From: Methylophilaceae bacterium UBA6140
GTDB lineage: Bacteria > Pseudomonadota > Gammaproteobacteria > Burkholderiales > Methylophilaceae
Length of the DNA stretch: 16,262 bases
Direction: 5' to 3'
NCBI GenBank assembly: GCA_002423265.1
Contig: DIVE01000050.1
Span: forward strand, 16,985 to 33,246
The position numbers and the translations under genes were made by a program. Positions within the stretch are counted from its first letter, which is position 1. The number at the start of each line of letters is the position of its first letter. Below the pieces are notes generated by a model. That model did not search any database. It saw only the letters and a list, made by a program, of their open reading frames with translations, and was not told where the DNA came from. This document shows, one piece after another, positions 6,958 through 14,209 of this stretch.

Positions 6958-9065
6958 AGCAGCATCTGGACCGCGATCAGTTCGTCAACGCGCTGGCATC
7001 CTGGATGCGCTGGCGTGGTCATAGCGTGCCCCATAACATGCTTTCGCAACGCTTCCCGTTCCCTCCCGGCGCCATTGCCTGGCATGCGTTGAGAAAAGCG
7101 GCAAATGAAATCGGCATACATCTCACGTTCAAAAAACAGCACAAAATCATTCCCGGCCCGGAAAGCTTTCCGCTGATTGCCGTCATGGAAGACGGTAGCG
7201 TATGCGCGATACGGCAAATGGATATGGAAGGTCGCCTGCTTGCCAGCCAGGTTGGCGGTGAGACAGCCATCGTTTCTGCCGAGAAGATTGCTGGCTGGAT
7301 ATCTGTCGGCGTCAGCGCAAAAAAGCTGCACCGTGAAATTCTCGGTGTCGCAGATAATCGCAGCGGCTGGTTCTGGGATGCATTCGCCGCCAATTGGTGG
7401 GCTTACCTGCAGGGTGCCATCGCCGCTGGTTTTGCCAGTCTGCTCGGGCTGGCCGCTGCCGTCTACACCATGCAGGTGTATGACCGCGTTATCCCCAGCG
7501 ATTCGACCAACACGCTCATGGTGCTGACTATCGGCGTTGCGATTGTATATGCGCTTGAGCTGGTGCTGCGTACCTTCCGGGCTTACGTGCTGGATTACGC
7601 CGGCAAGAAGATTGATCTCGACGTTTCCGAGAAAGTCTTCAATCAGGGCATGGGAATTCGCATGGAAGCCCGTCCGCAGCACACCGGAACTTTCATTGCA
7701 CAGCTGCGCGAGCATGAATCCCTGCGCGATTTCGTCATGTCGGCCGCTATCTTCACCTTGGCGGATTTCCCTTTCCTGCTGATCTTTCTTGCCGTCATGT
7801 GGATTATCGGCGGCAGCCTTGTGCTGATTCCGATCATTGTCATTCCGGTATTGATTCTTGTCAGCGCATTGCTGCAATGGCCGATGATGCGGCTCTCGCG
7901 CGAGAGCATCAAGGAAAGCAATGCGCGTTCAGGCCTGCTGATCGAGTCGATGGAAGGTGCTGAAACCCTGAAGACGCTCAATGCAGAATGGCGCATGCGC
8001 CGCCGCTGGCGTGAATTGACCGAACTGGTCAGCGCGAGCGGCATGAAGCTTAAATCGATTAGCAACTTCACCACCAATTTTGCCTCGACGATACAGTCTT
8101 TGATGTACGTTGCCATCATCGCCACCGGTGCGCTGATGGTGCGTGATGGCGATATCACGGTGGGTGCGCTGATCGCCTGTTCCATCCTCGCCGGACGCGC
8201 TGTCGCGCCTGTTTCGCAGTTGATCGGCCTGCTCACGCGCATTTATCAGGTCAAGACTTCTGCGCAGACGCTGGACAATATTATGGCCATGCCGGTCGAT
8301 CGGCCCAGTGACGCCAACTTTCTGGCGCTGGAGCGTTGCCAGGGCAAGCTTGCCTTTGCCAACGTGAATTTTTCCTACGGCGAATCCGACGTGGTCGCGC
8401 TTGATATTCCCGAGCTGCAAATTGCCCCCGGCGAGCGTGTCGCCCTCCTGGGCAGAACCGGTTCCGGCAAATCCACCATGTTGAGATTGCTCTCCGGTCT
8501 TTATCAGCCGACCAGAGGACGCGTCCTGATGAACGGCGTCGATATTCACCAGATCGATCCTTCCCGTTTCCGGCACGCCGTTGGCTACATGACCCAGGAT
8601 GTACGGCTGTTTTCCGGCACCCTGAAAGAGAATCTGCTACTGGGTGCCGGTGACGTCAGCGATGACCGCTTGCTTGAAGTTGCCCGTGTCACAGGAATAG
8701 ACCGCTACGTCGCATACCACCCCAAGGGTTTTGAATTGCCGATTTATGAGGGCGGTGGCGGCTTGTCTGGCGGTCAGAAACAGGCGGTCGGCCTTGCCCG
8801 CCTGATGCTTGCGGACCCCGATGTGTTCTTGCTGGATGAACCAACCGCCGCAATGGATCAGCAGACCGAGCGCGAATTTATCAAGGGATTCGGCGAATGG
8901 CTAGGAGAAGGCCGCACGCTAGTAATCGCAACGCATAAGCCTTCCATCCTTACCCTGGTCAATCGCGTGATTGTGCTTGAGCAGGGCAAAGTCATCATGG
9001 ATGGCCCGCGTGAAAAGATATTGCAAGAGCTAGCAGCACCAGTGACCCATATCAAGGTGGCCTGA
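6954..9065 (+). CDS. Type I secretion ABC transporter (LapB/HlyB-like)
   Basis: This 703-aa protein energises export of the substrate through the type I channel. Residues 1-130 match a C39-like domain, but the region lacks a catalytic cysteine (the only one is Cys84), so it should bind rather than cleave substrate. Residues about 145-430 form the six-helix membrane domain (WWAYLQGAIAAGFASLLGLA, YDRVIPS). The ATPase domain has Walker A GRTGSGKS (500-507), Q-loop TQD, signature LSGGQ (604-608), Walker B VFLLDE (624-629) and His661 (ATHKPS). All ATPase motifs look intact. The ATG overlaps the preceding stop codon. Absence of the peptidase cysteine fits exporters of large adhesins or RTX proteins with C-terminal signals. 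Confidence 0.95.
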   Translation: MKQHLDRDQFVNALASWMRWRGHSVPHNMLSQRFPFPPGAIAWHALRKAANEIGIHLTFKKQHKIIPGPESFPLIAVMEDGSVCAIRQMDMEGRLLASQVGGETAIVSAEKIAGWISVGVSAKKLHREILGVADNRSGWFWDAFAANWWAYLQGAIAAGFASLLGLAAAVYTMQVYDRVIPSDSTNTLMVLTIGVAIVYALELVLRTFRAYVLDYAGKKIDLDVSEKVFNQGMGIRMEARPQHTGTFIAQLREHESLRDFVMSAAIFTLADFPFLLIFLAVMWIIGGSLVLIPIIVIPVLILVSALLQWPMMRLSRESIKESNARSGLLIESMEGAETLKTLNAEWRMRRRWRELTELVSASGMKLKSISNFTTNFASTIQSLMYVAIIATGALMVRDGDITVGALIACSILAGRAVAPVSQLIGLLTRIYQVKTSAQTLDNIMAMPVDRPSDANFLALERCQGKLAFANVNFSYGESDVVALDIPELQIAPGERVALLGRTGSGKSTMLRLLSGLYQPTRGRVLMNGVDIHQIDPSRFRHAVGYMTQDVRLFSGTLKENLLLGAGDVSDDRLLEVARVTGIDRYVAYHPKGFELPIYEGGGGLSGGQKQAVGLARLMLADPDVFLLDEPTAAMDQQTEREFIKGFGEWLGEGRTLVIATHKPSILTLVNRVIVLEQGKVIMDGPREKILQELAAPVTHIKVA

Positions 9066-9069
9066 CGTC

Positions 9070-9099
9070 ATGAAACAAACCAGGAAAGCAAACCGTTGA
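9070..9099 (+). other. Nine-codon mini-ORF ending on the TTG start of the adaptor gene
   Basis: An ATG four bases after the transporter stop opens a short frame, MKQTRKANR, whose TGA overlaps the TTG start of the HlyD-family gene (TTGA). It could couple translation of the adaptor to that of the transporter. Alternatively, it may be the true N-terminus of the adaptor with a one-base frameshift near 9094-9096. Confidence 0.35.
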
Positions 9100-10268
9100 A
9101 TTACACAGTCTCCAATAATCAGCGTTTCAAACTGTTGATGGGCGGCATCCTGCTGACTGCCTTGCTTGCCGGTCTGGCAGCCTTCGGCTGGTGGGCCTCT
9201 GCGCATGAACTGGATATCGTCACGCGCGCACCCGGTGCCGTCATTCCAAGTAGCCGCGTGCAATCGATACAGAGCCTGGACGGCGGCATCGTAGAAGAAA
9301 TTACCGTCAAGGAAGGCGATATCGTCGAAAAGGACCAGCTTCTGCTCCGTATCGAGCGTGAAAAAGCACAGGCCATCTACCGCGAAACATTTTCCAGAGT
9401 CGCTTCACTGGAGGCCGCCATTGCAAGGCTACGTGCCGAGGTGCTGGGCGTGCCATTGGTCTTTCCGGAAAGCACGGCCGGATATCCGGAAGTTGTCAGC
9501 GCCCAGCGGACGCTTTACAACCGGCGACTGGGGGCACTGAATGAAGAAATTGCCGTGCTGGAAGAAACCCTGCGCCTGGTCGAAAAAGAGCTGAACCTCA
9601 ATGAGCCCATGCTTGAAACCGGCGAGGTGAGCGAGGTGGAAGTCATCCGTCTGCGTCGTCAGGTCAATGAAATTCGTGGCGGTATTACCCAGCGGCGCAA
9701 CAAATATCTGAGTGAGTCGCAAGCCGAACTGGCCAAGGCGCAGGACGAACTTGCCACCCAGCGCCAATCGCTTGCCGCCAGAAAAACCGTGCTCGATCAG
9801 GTAGACATTCATGCCCCGGTCAAAGGCGTGGTCAAAAATATCCGCATCACCACTCGCGGCGGTGTTGTCCGCCCGGCGGAAGAGATCATGCAGATCGTTC
9901 CGCTCGAAGAAGAGCTGCTGGTCGAGATCAAGATCAAACCGGCCGACGTGGCTTTTCTACGCCCCGGTTTGCCGGCCAGCGTCAAGCTTGATGCCTACGA
10001 TTACACCATCTACGGCACCCTCAACGGCGAGCTGACCTATATCAGCCCCGATACGCTGACCGAAGAAACCTCACGCGAGCAGCTCAAATATTATCGCGGC
10101 ATTGTGCGTACCACGGGCAGCAAGCTACGTAATCCGCGCTCTGAAAAAATCGAAATCATTCCCGGTATGACCGCAAGTGCTGAAATCAAGACGGGTGAAC
10201 GCACGGTCATGCAATACCTGCTTAAGCCGATTACGCGGGGCATCAAGGAAAGTATGCACGAAAGATAA
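9096..10268 (+). CDS. HlyD-family periplasmic adaptor (membrane fusion protein) of type I secretion
   Basis: The adaptor bridges the inner-membrane ABC transporter and the TolC-type channel. The 390-aa protein has an N-terminal helix (about residues 12-34), a first half-lipoyl segment (SLDGGIVEEITVKEGDIVEKDQLLLRIE), a long alpha-helical hairpin, and the second half (VDIHAPVKGVVKNIRITTRGGVVRPAEEIMQIVP). The C-terminal EIIPGMTASAEIKTGERTVMQYLLKPI is typical. The start is an uncommon TTG with AGGAAAG about nine bases before it. The upstream frame is open only back to the transporter stop and contains no ATG or GTG. A mini-ORF ends on this TTG. It is in one operon with the two genes before it, and the adhesin gene follows after 89 bases. 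Confidence 0.93.
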   Translation: MNYTVSNNQRFKLLMGGILLTALLAGLAAFGWWASAHELDIVTRAPGAVIPSSRVQSIQSLDGGIVEEITVKEGDIVEKDQLLLRIEREKAQAIYRETFSRVASLEAAIARLRAEVLGVPLVFPESTAGYPEVVSAQRTLYNRRLGALNEEIAVLEETLRLVEKELNLNEPMLETGEVSEVEVIRLRRQVNEIRGGITQRRNKYLSESQAELAKAQDELATQRQSLAARKTVLDQVDIHAPVKGVVKNIRITTRGGVVRPAEEIMQIVPLEEELLVEIKIKPADVAFLRPGLPASVKLDAYDYTIYGTLNGELTYISPDTLTEETSREQLKYYRGIVRTTGSKLRNPRSEKIEIIPGMTASAEIKTGERTVMQYLLKPITRGIKESMHER

Positions 10269-10357
10269 ACACCAGAAACAGGACGATACGTTCAATCAAC
10301 CAGATAGCAGCAACAGACCAGGCAACAGCAGGGCGCGAGAAAACAAGGAGTAGTGAC

Positions 10358-11734
10358 ATGACAATCAAAATGGTCGTAGTAAGTACAAATCAGCAAGCCA
10401 GGGGTGTAATGCTGAAAAATGGCGAGAATCTGGCAGTCGCCAGTGGAGACAGCATCCGCCTGCTCAAGCCTGCAGATATCCAGACCTTGCGCCGGGGCAA
10501 TGATCTGATCCTGAAAAATGCCAAGGGCGAAGAATTTGTCCTCAAAAATTTCTACGCAAAACCGAAGACTCCTGAAGACGTCCAGCTCTTTACCTGGGAT
10601 GATCCCCTCGGCCAGGAGAAGGAGCTGCTGAGTGAGGAATATTCCGAGACCGTGCAGGTCGCTGCAGTCGAGAGCGAAACGGTTACCGACGCTGCCACTG
10701 CACCAGATGAAGTGGCTGCTGAAGCCGCCCCGGCCGAAGAGGAAGATGACGATGACAAGGCCGCTGCACTTTTGCTTTCATCCAGCGGCGAAGCTCCGAT
10801 CAGCATGCTCGGCGCGATTGCAACCGTAGGCGCAGTGCTGTTGATGTCGCAAGGTAGCAGTGGTAGCGGTGGCAAAACCGTGTCACCGCAAGACACCACC
10901 CCGCCTGATACGCCGGTAGAGCCCGGCACCGTTATTGATGATGTGCCAAATGTCATCGGCCCCGTCGTCAGCGGCAGTACTACCAACGACAACCAGCCTG
11001 GTCTTATCATCCCGCCGCCTGGCCCCGGCGAAACTCCCATCCTATATGTTGATGGCAATGAGACACCGTCCACATGGGATCCGGACACCAACACGCTGAC
11101 CCCGCAGGAGCCTCTCCCCGATGGCGAACACGAAATCACCTACGGTCTTGAAGATGAAAACAGCAATACCAGCGGACAGAGTCCCGGTGTCGTCATCATC
11201 ATCGACACCACACCGCCCGAGACGCCCGACAGTGCCGGCACCGCAATCGACGATGTCGAAGCCATCACCGGCACCATCCCCGATGGCGGCACCACCAATG
11301 ATGACCGCCCCGGCCTGCAGATTCCGCCGCCCGGCGAAGGCGAAACGCCCGTGCTCTATGTCGATGGCGTTGAAACGCCCGCCACCTGGGACCCCGTTAC
11401 CAACACCCTGACCCCGGATGACCCGCTCGACGAAGGTGAGCACGAGCTCACCTACACCCTGCGTGACGAAGCTGGTAATGAAAGCGGCCAAAGTCCGGGT
11501 ACTACACTCACGGTAGACACCACGGCCCCCGCCAAGCCCGCCGCCCCGGAAAGCTACGAAGACAACGTTGGCGAAGAACAGAGCGCCACCAGCACCGCCC
11601 CGGTCACCGACGACGACCAGCCCGGCATCAACATCGGTGCCGGTCACACCGACACCCCCACGCTCAAAACCGCTCATGTCGTCTCGTCACTGGATGCAAT
11701 GTTTCCAAGGAAAGCTGAAGGTCAGGCTGGTTAA
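10358..11734 (+). CDS. BapA-type biofilm adhesin, N-terminal fragment (truncated)
   Basis: The ATG has an excellent AAGGAG site seven bases upstream. Residues about 1-85 resemble the BapA prefix-like domain (RRGNDLILKNAKGEEFVLKNFYA). Next come an acidic linker (AEEEDDDD, about 126-133), a hydrophobic glycine-ending stretch (about 149-172) and Ig-like repeats starting at residues 179, 283 and 387. Full-length relatives have many repeats and end in a C-terminal secretion signal. Here the third repeat stops after Leu436, where the others continue YVDG, and is replaced by 22 unrelated residues and a stop. No RTX motif or secretion signal remains. The product could probably not be exported by the adjoining machinery. 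Deletion, rearrangement or assembly collapse of repeats would each explain this. Confidence 0.85.
   Translation: MTIKMVVVSTNQQARGVMLKNGENLAVASGDSIRLLKPADIQTLRRGNDLILKNAKGEEFVLKNFYAKPKTPEDVQLFTWDDPLGQEKELLSEEYSETVQVAAVESETVTDAATAPDEVAAEAAPAEEEDDDDKAAALLLSSSGEAPISMLGAIATVGAVLLMSQGSSGSGGKTVSPQDTTPPDTPVEPGTVIDDVPNVIGPVVSGSTTNDNQPGLIIPPPGPGETPILYVDGNETPSTWDPDTNTLTPQEPLPDGEHEITYGLEDENSNTSGQSPGVVIIIDTTPPETPDSAGTAIDDVEAITGTIPDGGTTNDDRPGLQIPPPGEGETPVLYVDGVETPATWDPVTNTLTPDDPLDEGEHELTYTLRDEAGNESGQSPGTTLTVDTTAPAKPAAPESYEDNVGEEQSATSTAPVTDDDQPGINIGAGHTDTPTLKTAHVVSSLDAMFPRKAEGQAG
10892..11671 (+). repeat. Tandem 312-bp repeats coding Ig-like domains, third copy cut short
   Basis: Two full units (10892-11203 and 11204-11515) of exactly 104 codons each begin DTTPPDTP or DTTPPETP and share TTND(N/D)(Q/R)PGL, IPPPG, ETP(I/V)LYVDG, DPLxEGEHEhTY and SGQSPG. 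A third unit begins at 11516 with DTTAPAKPAAPESY, a divergent variant, and keeps alignment only to about 11665. The units diverge at the DNA level, so they are old repeats rather than a recent duplication. Confidence 0.85.
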
Positions 11735-11750
11735 AGCGTAGCTGGTTCTT

Positions 11751-11766
11751 ACCAAATTAATTTGGT
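11751..11766. other. 16-bp perfect palindrome followed by a T-run
   Basis: ACCAAATTAATTTGGT reads the same on both strands and is followed by four T bases on the plus strand. It lies 17 bases after the truncated adhesin stop. It could be a weak AT-rich terminator (6-bp stem, TTAA loop) or a protein-binding site. The rest of 11735-11868 shows no recognisable coding remnant and is poorer in GC than the adhesin gene. Confidence 0.4.
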
Positions 11767-11868
11767 TTTTCAGCGGCTTGTTGTGGCGGTCAATTTTTGC
11801 TGCCTGTTAGATGCCATTGACAGATATTTCTTCAGCGCACTGGGGAAAGTGTGCCGAGAGACAAAATT

Positions 11869-11900
11869 AAAGCGGGTCACTTGAAACAAGTGCCCGCTTT
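11869..11900 (-). terminator. Intrinsic terminator of tRNA-Arg
   Basis: AAAGCGGG-T-CACTTG (11869-11883) pairs with CAAGTGCCCGCTTT (11887-11900) around a three-base loop, with one bulged T. Read on the minus strand it lies 10 bases beyond the tRNA 3' end and is followed by TTTAATTTTG. Its plus-strand T-run (TTTTATTT) may also stop transcripts coming from the adhesin side. Confidence 0.85.
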
Positions 11901-11910
11901 TATTTCTGAA

Positions 11911-11987
11911 TGGCGCGCCCGACAGGAGTCGAACCTGTGACCTTTGGCTTCGGAAACCAACACTCTATCCAACTGAGCTACGGGCGC
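11911..11987 (-). tRNA. tRNA-Arg, anticodon CCG
   Basis: Read on the minus strand, the 77-base gene folds into a full cloverleaf. The acceptor stem is GCGCCCG/CGGGCGC with discriminator G and an encoded CCA. The D arm is GCTC...GAGT. The anticodon stem is TTGGT/GCCAA with loop TTCCGAA, giving anticodon CCG, which reads CGG arginine codons. The T arm is ACAGG-TTCGACT-CCTGT. It stands alone, with its own promoter and terminator. Confidence 0.97.
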
Positions 11988-12010
11988 ACAACATGCTGAA
12001 GCAGCGCCGA

Positions 12011-12039
12011 ATTATAGCAAACGCCATGCAGCTTGTCCT
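12011..12039 (-). promoter_or_regulatory. Sigma-70 promoter of tRNA-Arg
   Basis: On the minus strand, AGGACA (plus 12034-12039, four of six consensus bases) and a perfect TATAAT (plus 12011-12016) are separated by 17 bp. Transcription would start about 17 bases before the mature tRNA 5' end. Confidence 0.75.
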
Positions 12040-12068
12040 TGTTGTCTGTTCAGCCTTGTCAGTATAAT
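12040..12068 (+). promoter_or_regulatory. Probable sigma-70 promoter of the cytochrome c5 gene
   Basis: A perfect TATAAT at 12063-12068 is preceded at 17 bp by TTGTTG (12040-12045), a weak -35. The start codon lies 33 bases downstream of the -10. It is divergent from the tRNA promoter. Confidence 0.6.
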
Positions 12069-12101
12069 CAGGTCTTCAGAAACGTTTAGGCCTTTTTTAT
12101 C

Positions 12102-12587
12102 ATGAGTGATCAGCACGACGATTTTCCAAAAACAAATATCTCTCAGGTTTTGATCGCAATTCTCGGCGGTCTGCTTGCCCCGCTACTGGCGATCATTTTG
12201 GTCGTTAAACTGTTTATGGGTATTGATGAGGCCCAGGTGCCGGATGCTGATCCGGCCATCGCCATGGCTAAGGTCGAGGAGCGTATCAAGCCGGTTGCGC
12301 AAGTTGAGGTTGTCGCAGCAGACGCGGTGAAGGTTGCGCTCTCCGGCGATCAGGTCTATCAGCAGAATTGTCTGGCTTGTCACGCAAGCGGTGCGATGGG
12401 TGCGCCGATGTTAGGTGACAAGGCGGCATGGAGCCCGCGTATCGCTCAGGGTAAGGATACGCTGGTCAAGCATGCAATTGAAGGCATTCGCATGATGCCG
12501 GCCCGTGGCGGCAACGCGGCACTGAGCGATGAAGAAGTTGCAAGTGCGGTGACCTACATGGCCAATGAGGCGGGCGCAGGCTTCTAA
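12102..12587 (+). CDS. Membrane-anchored cytochrome c5
   Basis: The 161-aa protein has a cytoplasmic start, one membrane helix (about residues 15-39) that stays as an anchor, a linker rich in alanine and valine, and a C-terminal class I cytochrome c domain. The heme is bound by CLACH (residues 90-94) and the distal ligand is probably Met132 in MMPARGG, which with ALSDEEVASAVTYM is typical of c5-type cytochromes. It should carry electrons at the periplasmic face, possibly to oxidases such as the aa3 enzyme encoded in the same region, but that partner is inferred. It has its own promoter and is followed by a hairpin. Confidence 0.92.
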   Translation: MSDQHDDFPKTNISQVLIAILGGLLAPLLAIILVVKLFMGIDEAQVPDADPAIAMAKVEERIKPVAQVEVVAADAVKVALSGDQVYQQNCLACHASGAMGAPMLGDKAAWSPRIAQGKDTLVKHAIEGIRMMPARGGNAALSDEEVASAVTYMANEAGAGF

Positions 12588-12597
12588 ACTCTCCACA

Positions 12598-12623
12598 TAG
12601 CCGCAGTCTGATGGCTGCGGCTA
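12598..12623 (+). other. Hairpin between the cytochrome gene and apaH
   Basis: TAGCCGCAG (12598-12606) pairs perfectly with CTGCGGCTA (12615-12623) across eight bases. No T-run follows, so it is not a standard intrinsic terminator. It may protect the 3' end of the cytochrome mRNA or limit read-through into apaH, which begins 15 bases later. Confidence 0.5.
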
Positions 12624-12638
12624 GTCAAGACACTCCTT

Positions 12639-13463
12639 ATGGCAACCTACGCAATCGGCGATATTCAGGGCTGCTATTACTCATTTCAGCAGTTGCTGCA
12701 AAAAATCGGTTTCCAGCCGCAGATGGATAATTTGTGGCTGGTCGGTGATGTCATCAATCGCGGTTCAGGTTCGCTCGAAATGCTGCGCTGGATATATCGG
12801 CACCGTCACCGGGTAGTGATGGTGCTTGGCAATCATGATCTGCATGCGCTGGCCGTGGCCGAGGGTTATGTGCCTACTCACGCCAGCGATACTCTGCAGG
12901 CGCTGCTCGATGCGCCGGATGCCGGCGAACTGTTTGGCTGGTTACGCCAGCAGCCGCTGGTCTATCGCACCGATACTTACCTGATGGTACATGCCGGACT
13001 CTTGCCGCAATGGAGTGCCGATGATGCGGTGCGCCTTGCCACTGAGGTGCAGCAGGCACTGAGCGGCAACGGCTATCACGACTTTCTCTCGCAGATGTAT
13101 GGCAATCAGCCGGTGCGCTGGGATGAATCGCTCGCGGGGGTCGACCGGCTGCGCCTGATTACCAATGCCATGACGCGCTTGCGAACCTGCACGCCGCAGG
13201 GTGAGATGAATTTCAAATTTTCCGGCGAACTCATGGATGTTCCGGCCGGATATATTCCCTGGTTCGATGTGCCTGGCAGAAGGTCGGCGGACACTGCCAT
13301 CATCTGCGGTCATTGGTCTGCCCTCGGGCTGGTTCAGCGCTCGGATTTGTATGCGCTCGATACAGGCTGTCTTTGGGGCGGCAGGCTGACTGCCATGCGG
13401 CTGGAAGACAAGGTGATTTTTCAGGTGCCTTGTGCTGCGGAAGATTCACCCCGGCAAATTTAA
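12639..13463 (+). CDS. apaH: Symmetrical bis(5'-nucleosyl)-tetraphosphatase
   Basis: ApaH hydrolyses diadenosine tetraphosphate to two ADP and so controls alarmone dinucleotides. The 274-aa protein is a PPP-type metallophosphoesterase with GDIQGC (7-12), GDVINRG (36-42), GNHDLH (64-69), the HAGLLPQW block, and IICGHWSALGL near the end. GDIQG has Gln where E. coli ApaH has His; this variant occurs in many proteobacterial ApaH proteins. ALDTGCLWGGRLTAMRLED is the family C-terminal block. The ATG has only a weak ribosome-binding site. The 3' end overlaps the convergent acyltransferase gene by 18 bases. Confidence 0.96.
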   Translation: MATYAIGDIQGCYYSFQQLLQKIGFQPQMDNLWLVGDVINRGSGSLEMLRWIYRHRHRVVMVLGNHDLHALAVAEGYVPTHASDTLQALLDAPDAGELFGWLRQQPLVYRTDTYLMVHAGLLPQWSADDAVRLATEVQQALSGNGYHDFLSQMYGNQPVRWDESLAGVDRLRLITNAMTRLRTCTPQGEMNFKFSGELMDVPAGYIPWFDVPGRRSADTAIICGHWSALGLVQRSDLYALDTGCLWGGRLTAMRLEDKVIFQVPCAAEDSPRQI

Positions 13464-14207
13464 ACGCTCTAGGATATGCGCTCTGGCCTCTGCGGCGAGC
13501 GTGCGACGTTCGTGCCCGTTTGCATGCATGGGGGCGGCAAAATCGAGTATTACTACGGGTGAGTGTTGTTTGATTACCAGCCGCATGGATTCGATCATGT
13601 TCCGTTCTCCCCAGTAAGCCATGTCGGTGTTAGGCTGTCCGTCGGCGTCCGGGTAATGGATACCGAACGGCCATACGTCTGTTTTTGCATCGATGGCGGC
13701 TTGCAGCAGGCTTCCTTTGAACGGTTTTACCTCGCTGCCATCCGTGGTGGTGCCTTCCGGAAACACGCAGATACAATCTCCGGCCAGCAGTGCCTCTCTT
13801 GTCAGTCCGGTCATTTTGCCGGTAGCGTGACGTTTTTCTCGATCAATAAAAAGCGAATTGGCCTTGATCGCAAACCAGCCGAATACCGGCCATTTGAGGA
13901 TTTCTGCTTTGGCGACGAAGCGGGTCGTGATGATGCTATTCAGTGCGTGGATATCGACCCATGAGATATGGTTGGCGACCAGCATTACGCCGGTCAGGTC
14001 GGGCGGTGGCGGGTTGCCGCGTACGATGACGCGGATGTTGAGAATATCGAGCAGGGCGGCAGACCATCTGCCGATGGCGCGGTTACGGCGTTGCGGGCTG
14101 AGCCGCGGCATAATCACGGCGCCGATAAAAATGCCGTACAGTGTATGCAATATCATACGGCTTGTGCGGAACAGGCGGGTGGGTTTTGAGGCGTATTTTC
14201 GCTGCAA
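13446..14207 (-). CDS. olsA: PlsC-family acyltransferase, probably OlsA (lyso-ornithine lipid O-acyltransferase)
   Basis: The protein (253 aa from TTG) has an N-terminal membrane helix (about residues 17-34), then NHISWVD with the HX4D pair His80/Asp85, IDREK at 121, and FPEGTT (149-154), the catalytic and substrate motifs of glycerolipid acyltransferases. On motifs alone it could be a 1-acylglycerol-3-phosphate acyltransferase. It starts two bases after the stop of an OlsB-like gene. The olsB-olsA order is that of rhizobial ornithine-lipid operons, so I favour O-acylation of lyso-ornithine lipid. The TTG start at 14207 has no clear ribosome-binding site and probably depends on coupling. ATG 14156 is the alternative but would shorten the basic tail before the helix. 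Confidence 0.8.
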   Translation of the reverse strand: MQRKYASKPTRLFRTSRMILHTLYGIFIGAVIMPRLSPQRRNRAIGRWSAALLDILNIRVIVRGNPPPPDLTGVMLVANHISWVDIHALNSIITTRFVAKAEILKWPVFGWFAIKANSLFIDREKRHATGKMTGLTREALLAGDCICVFPEGTTTDGSEVKPFKGSLLQAAIDAKTDVWPFGIHYPDADGQPNTDMAYWGERNMIESMRLVIKQHSPVVILDFAAPMHANGHERRTLAAEARAHILERLNLPG

Positions 14208-14209
14208 GA

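Noticed and set aside
6912..7877. A 321-codon open frame on the minus strand across the channel and transporter genes
   Set aside because: It lies opposite the clear transporter coding frame, has no recognisable domain, and crosses a translationally coupled gene junction.
10892..11671. Regular spacing of repeats considered as a CRISPR-like array
   Set aside because: The 312-bp period is coding, encodes Ig-like domains, and has no short repeat-spacer pattern.
11666..11735. Foreign tail of the truncated adhesin considered as an insertion-sequence end
   Set aside because: I see no terminal inverted repeat, target duplication or transposase fragment in any frame; a second frame gives a short peptide that I cannot assign.
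11834..11855. GCGCACT/AGTGTGC stem before the tRNA terminator
   Set aside because: It is a 7-bp stem with a wobble pair and no T-run; the neighbouring hairpin at 11869-11900 is the convincing terminator.
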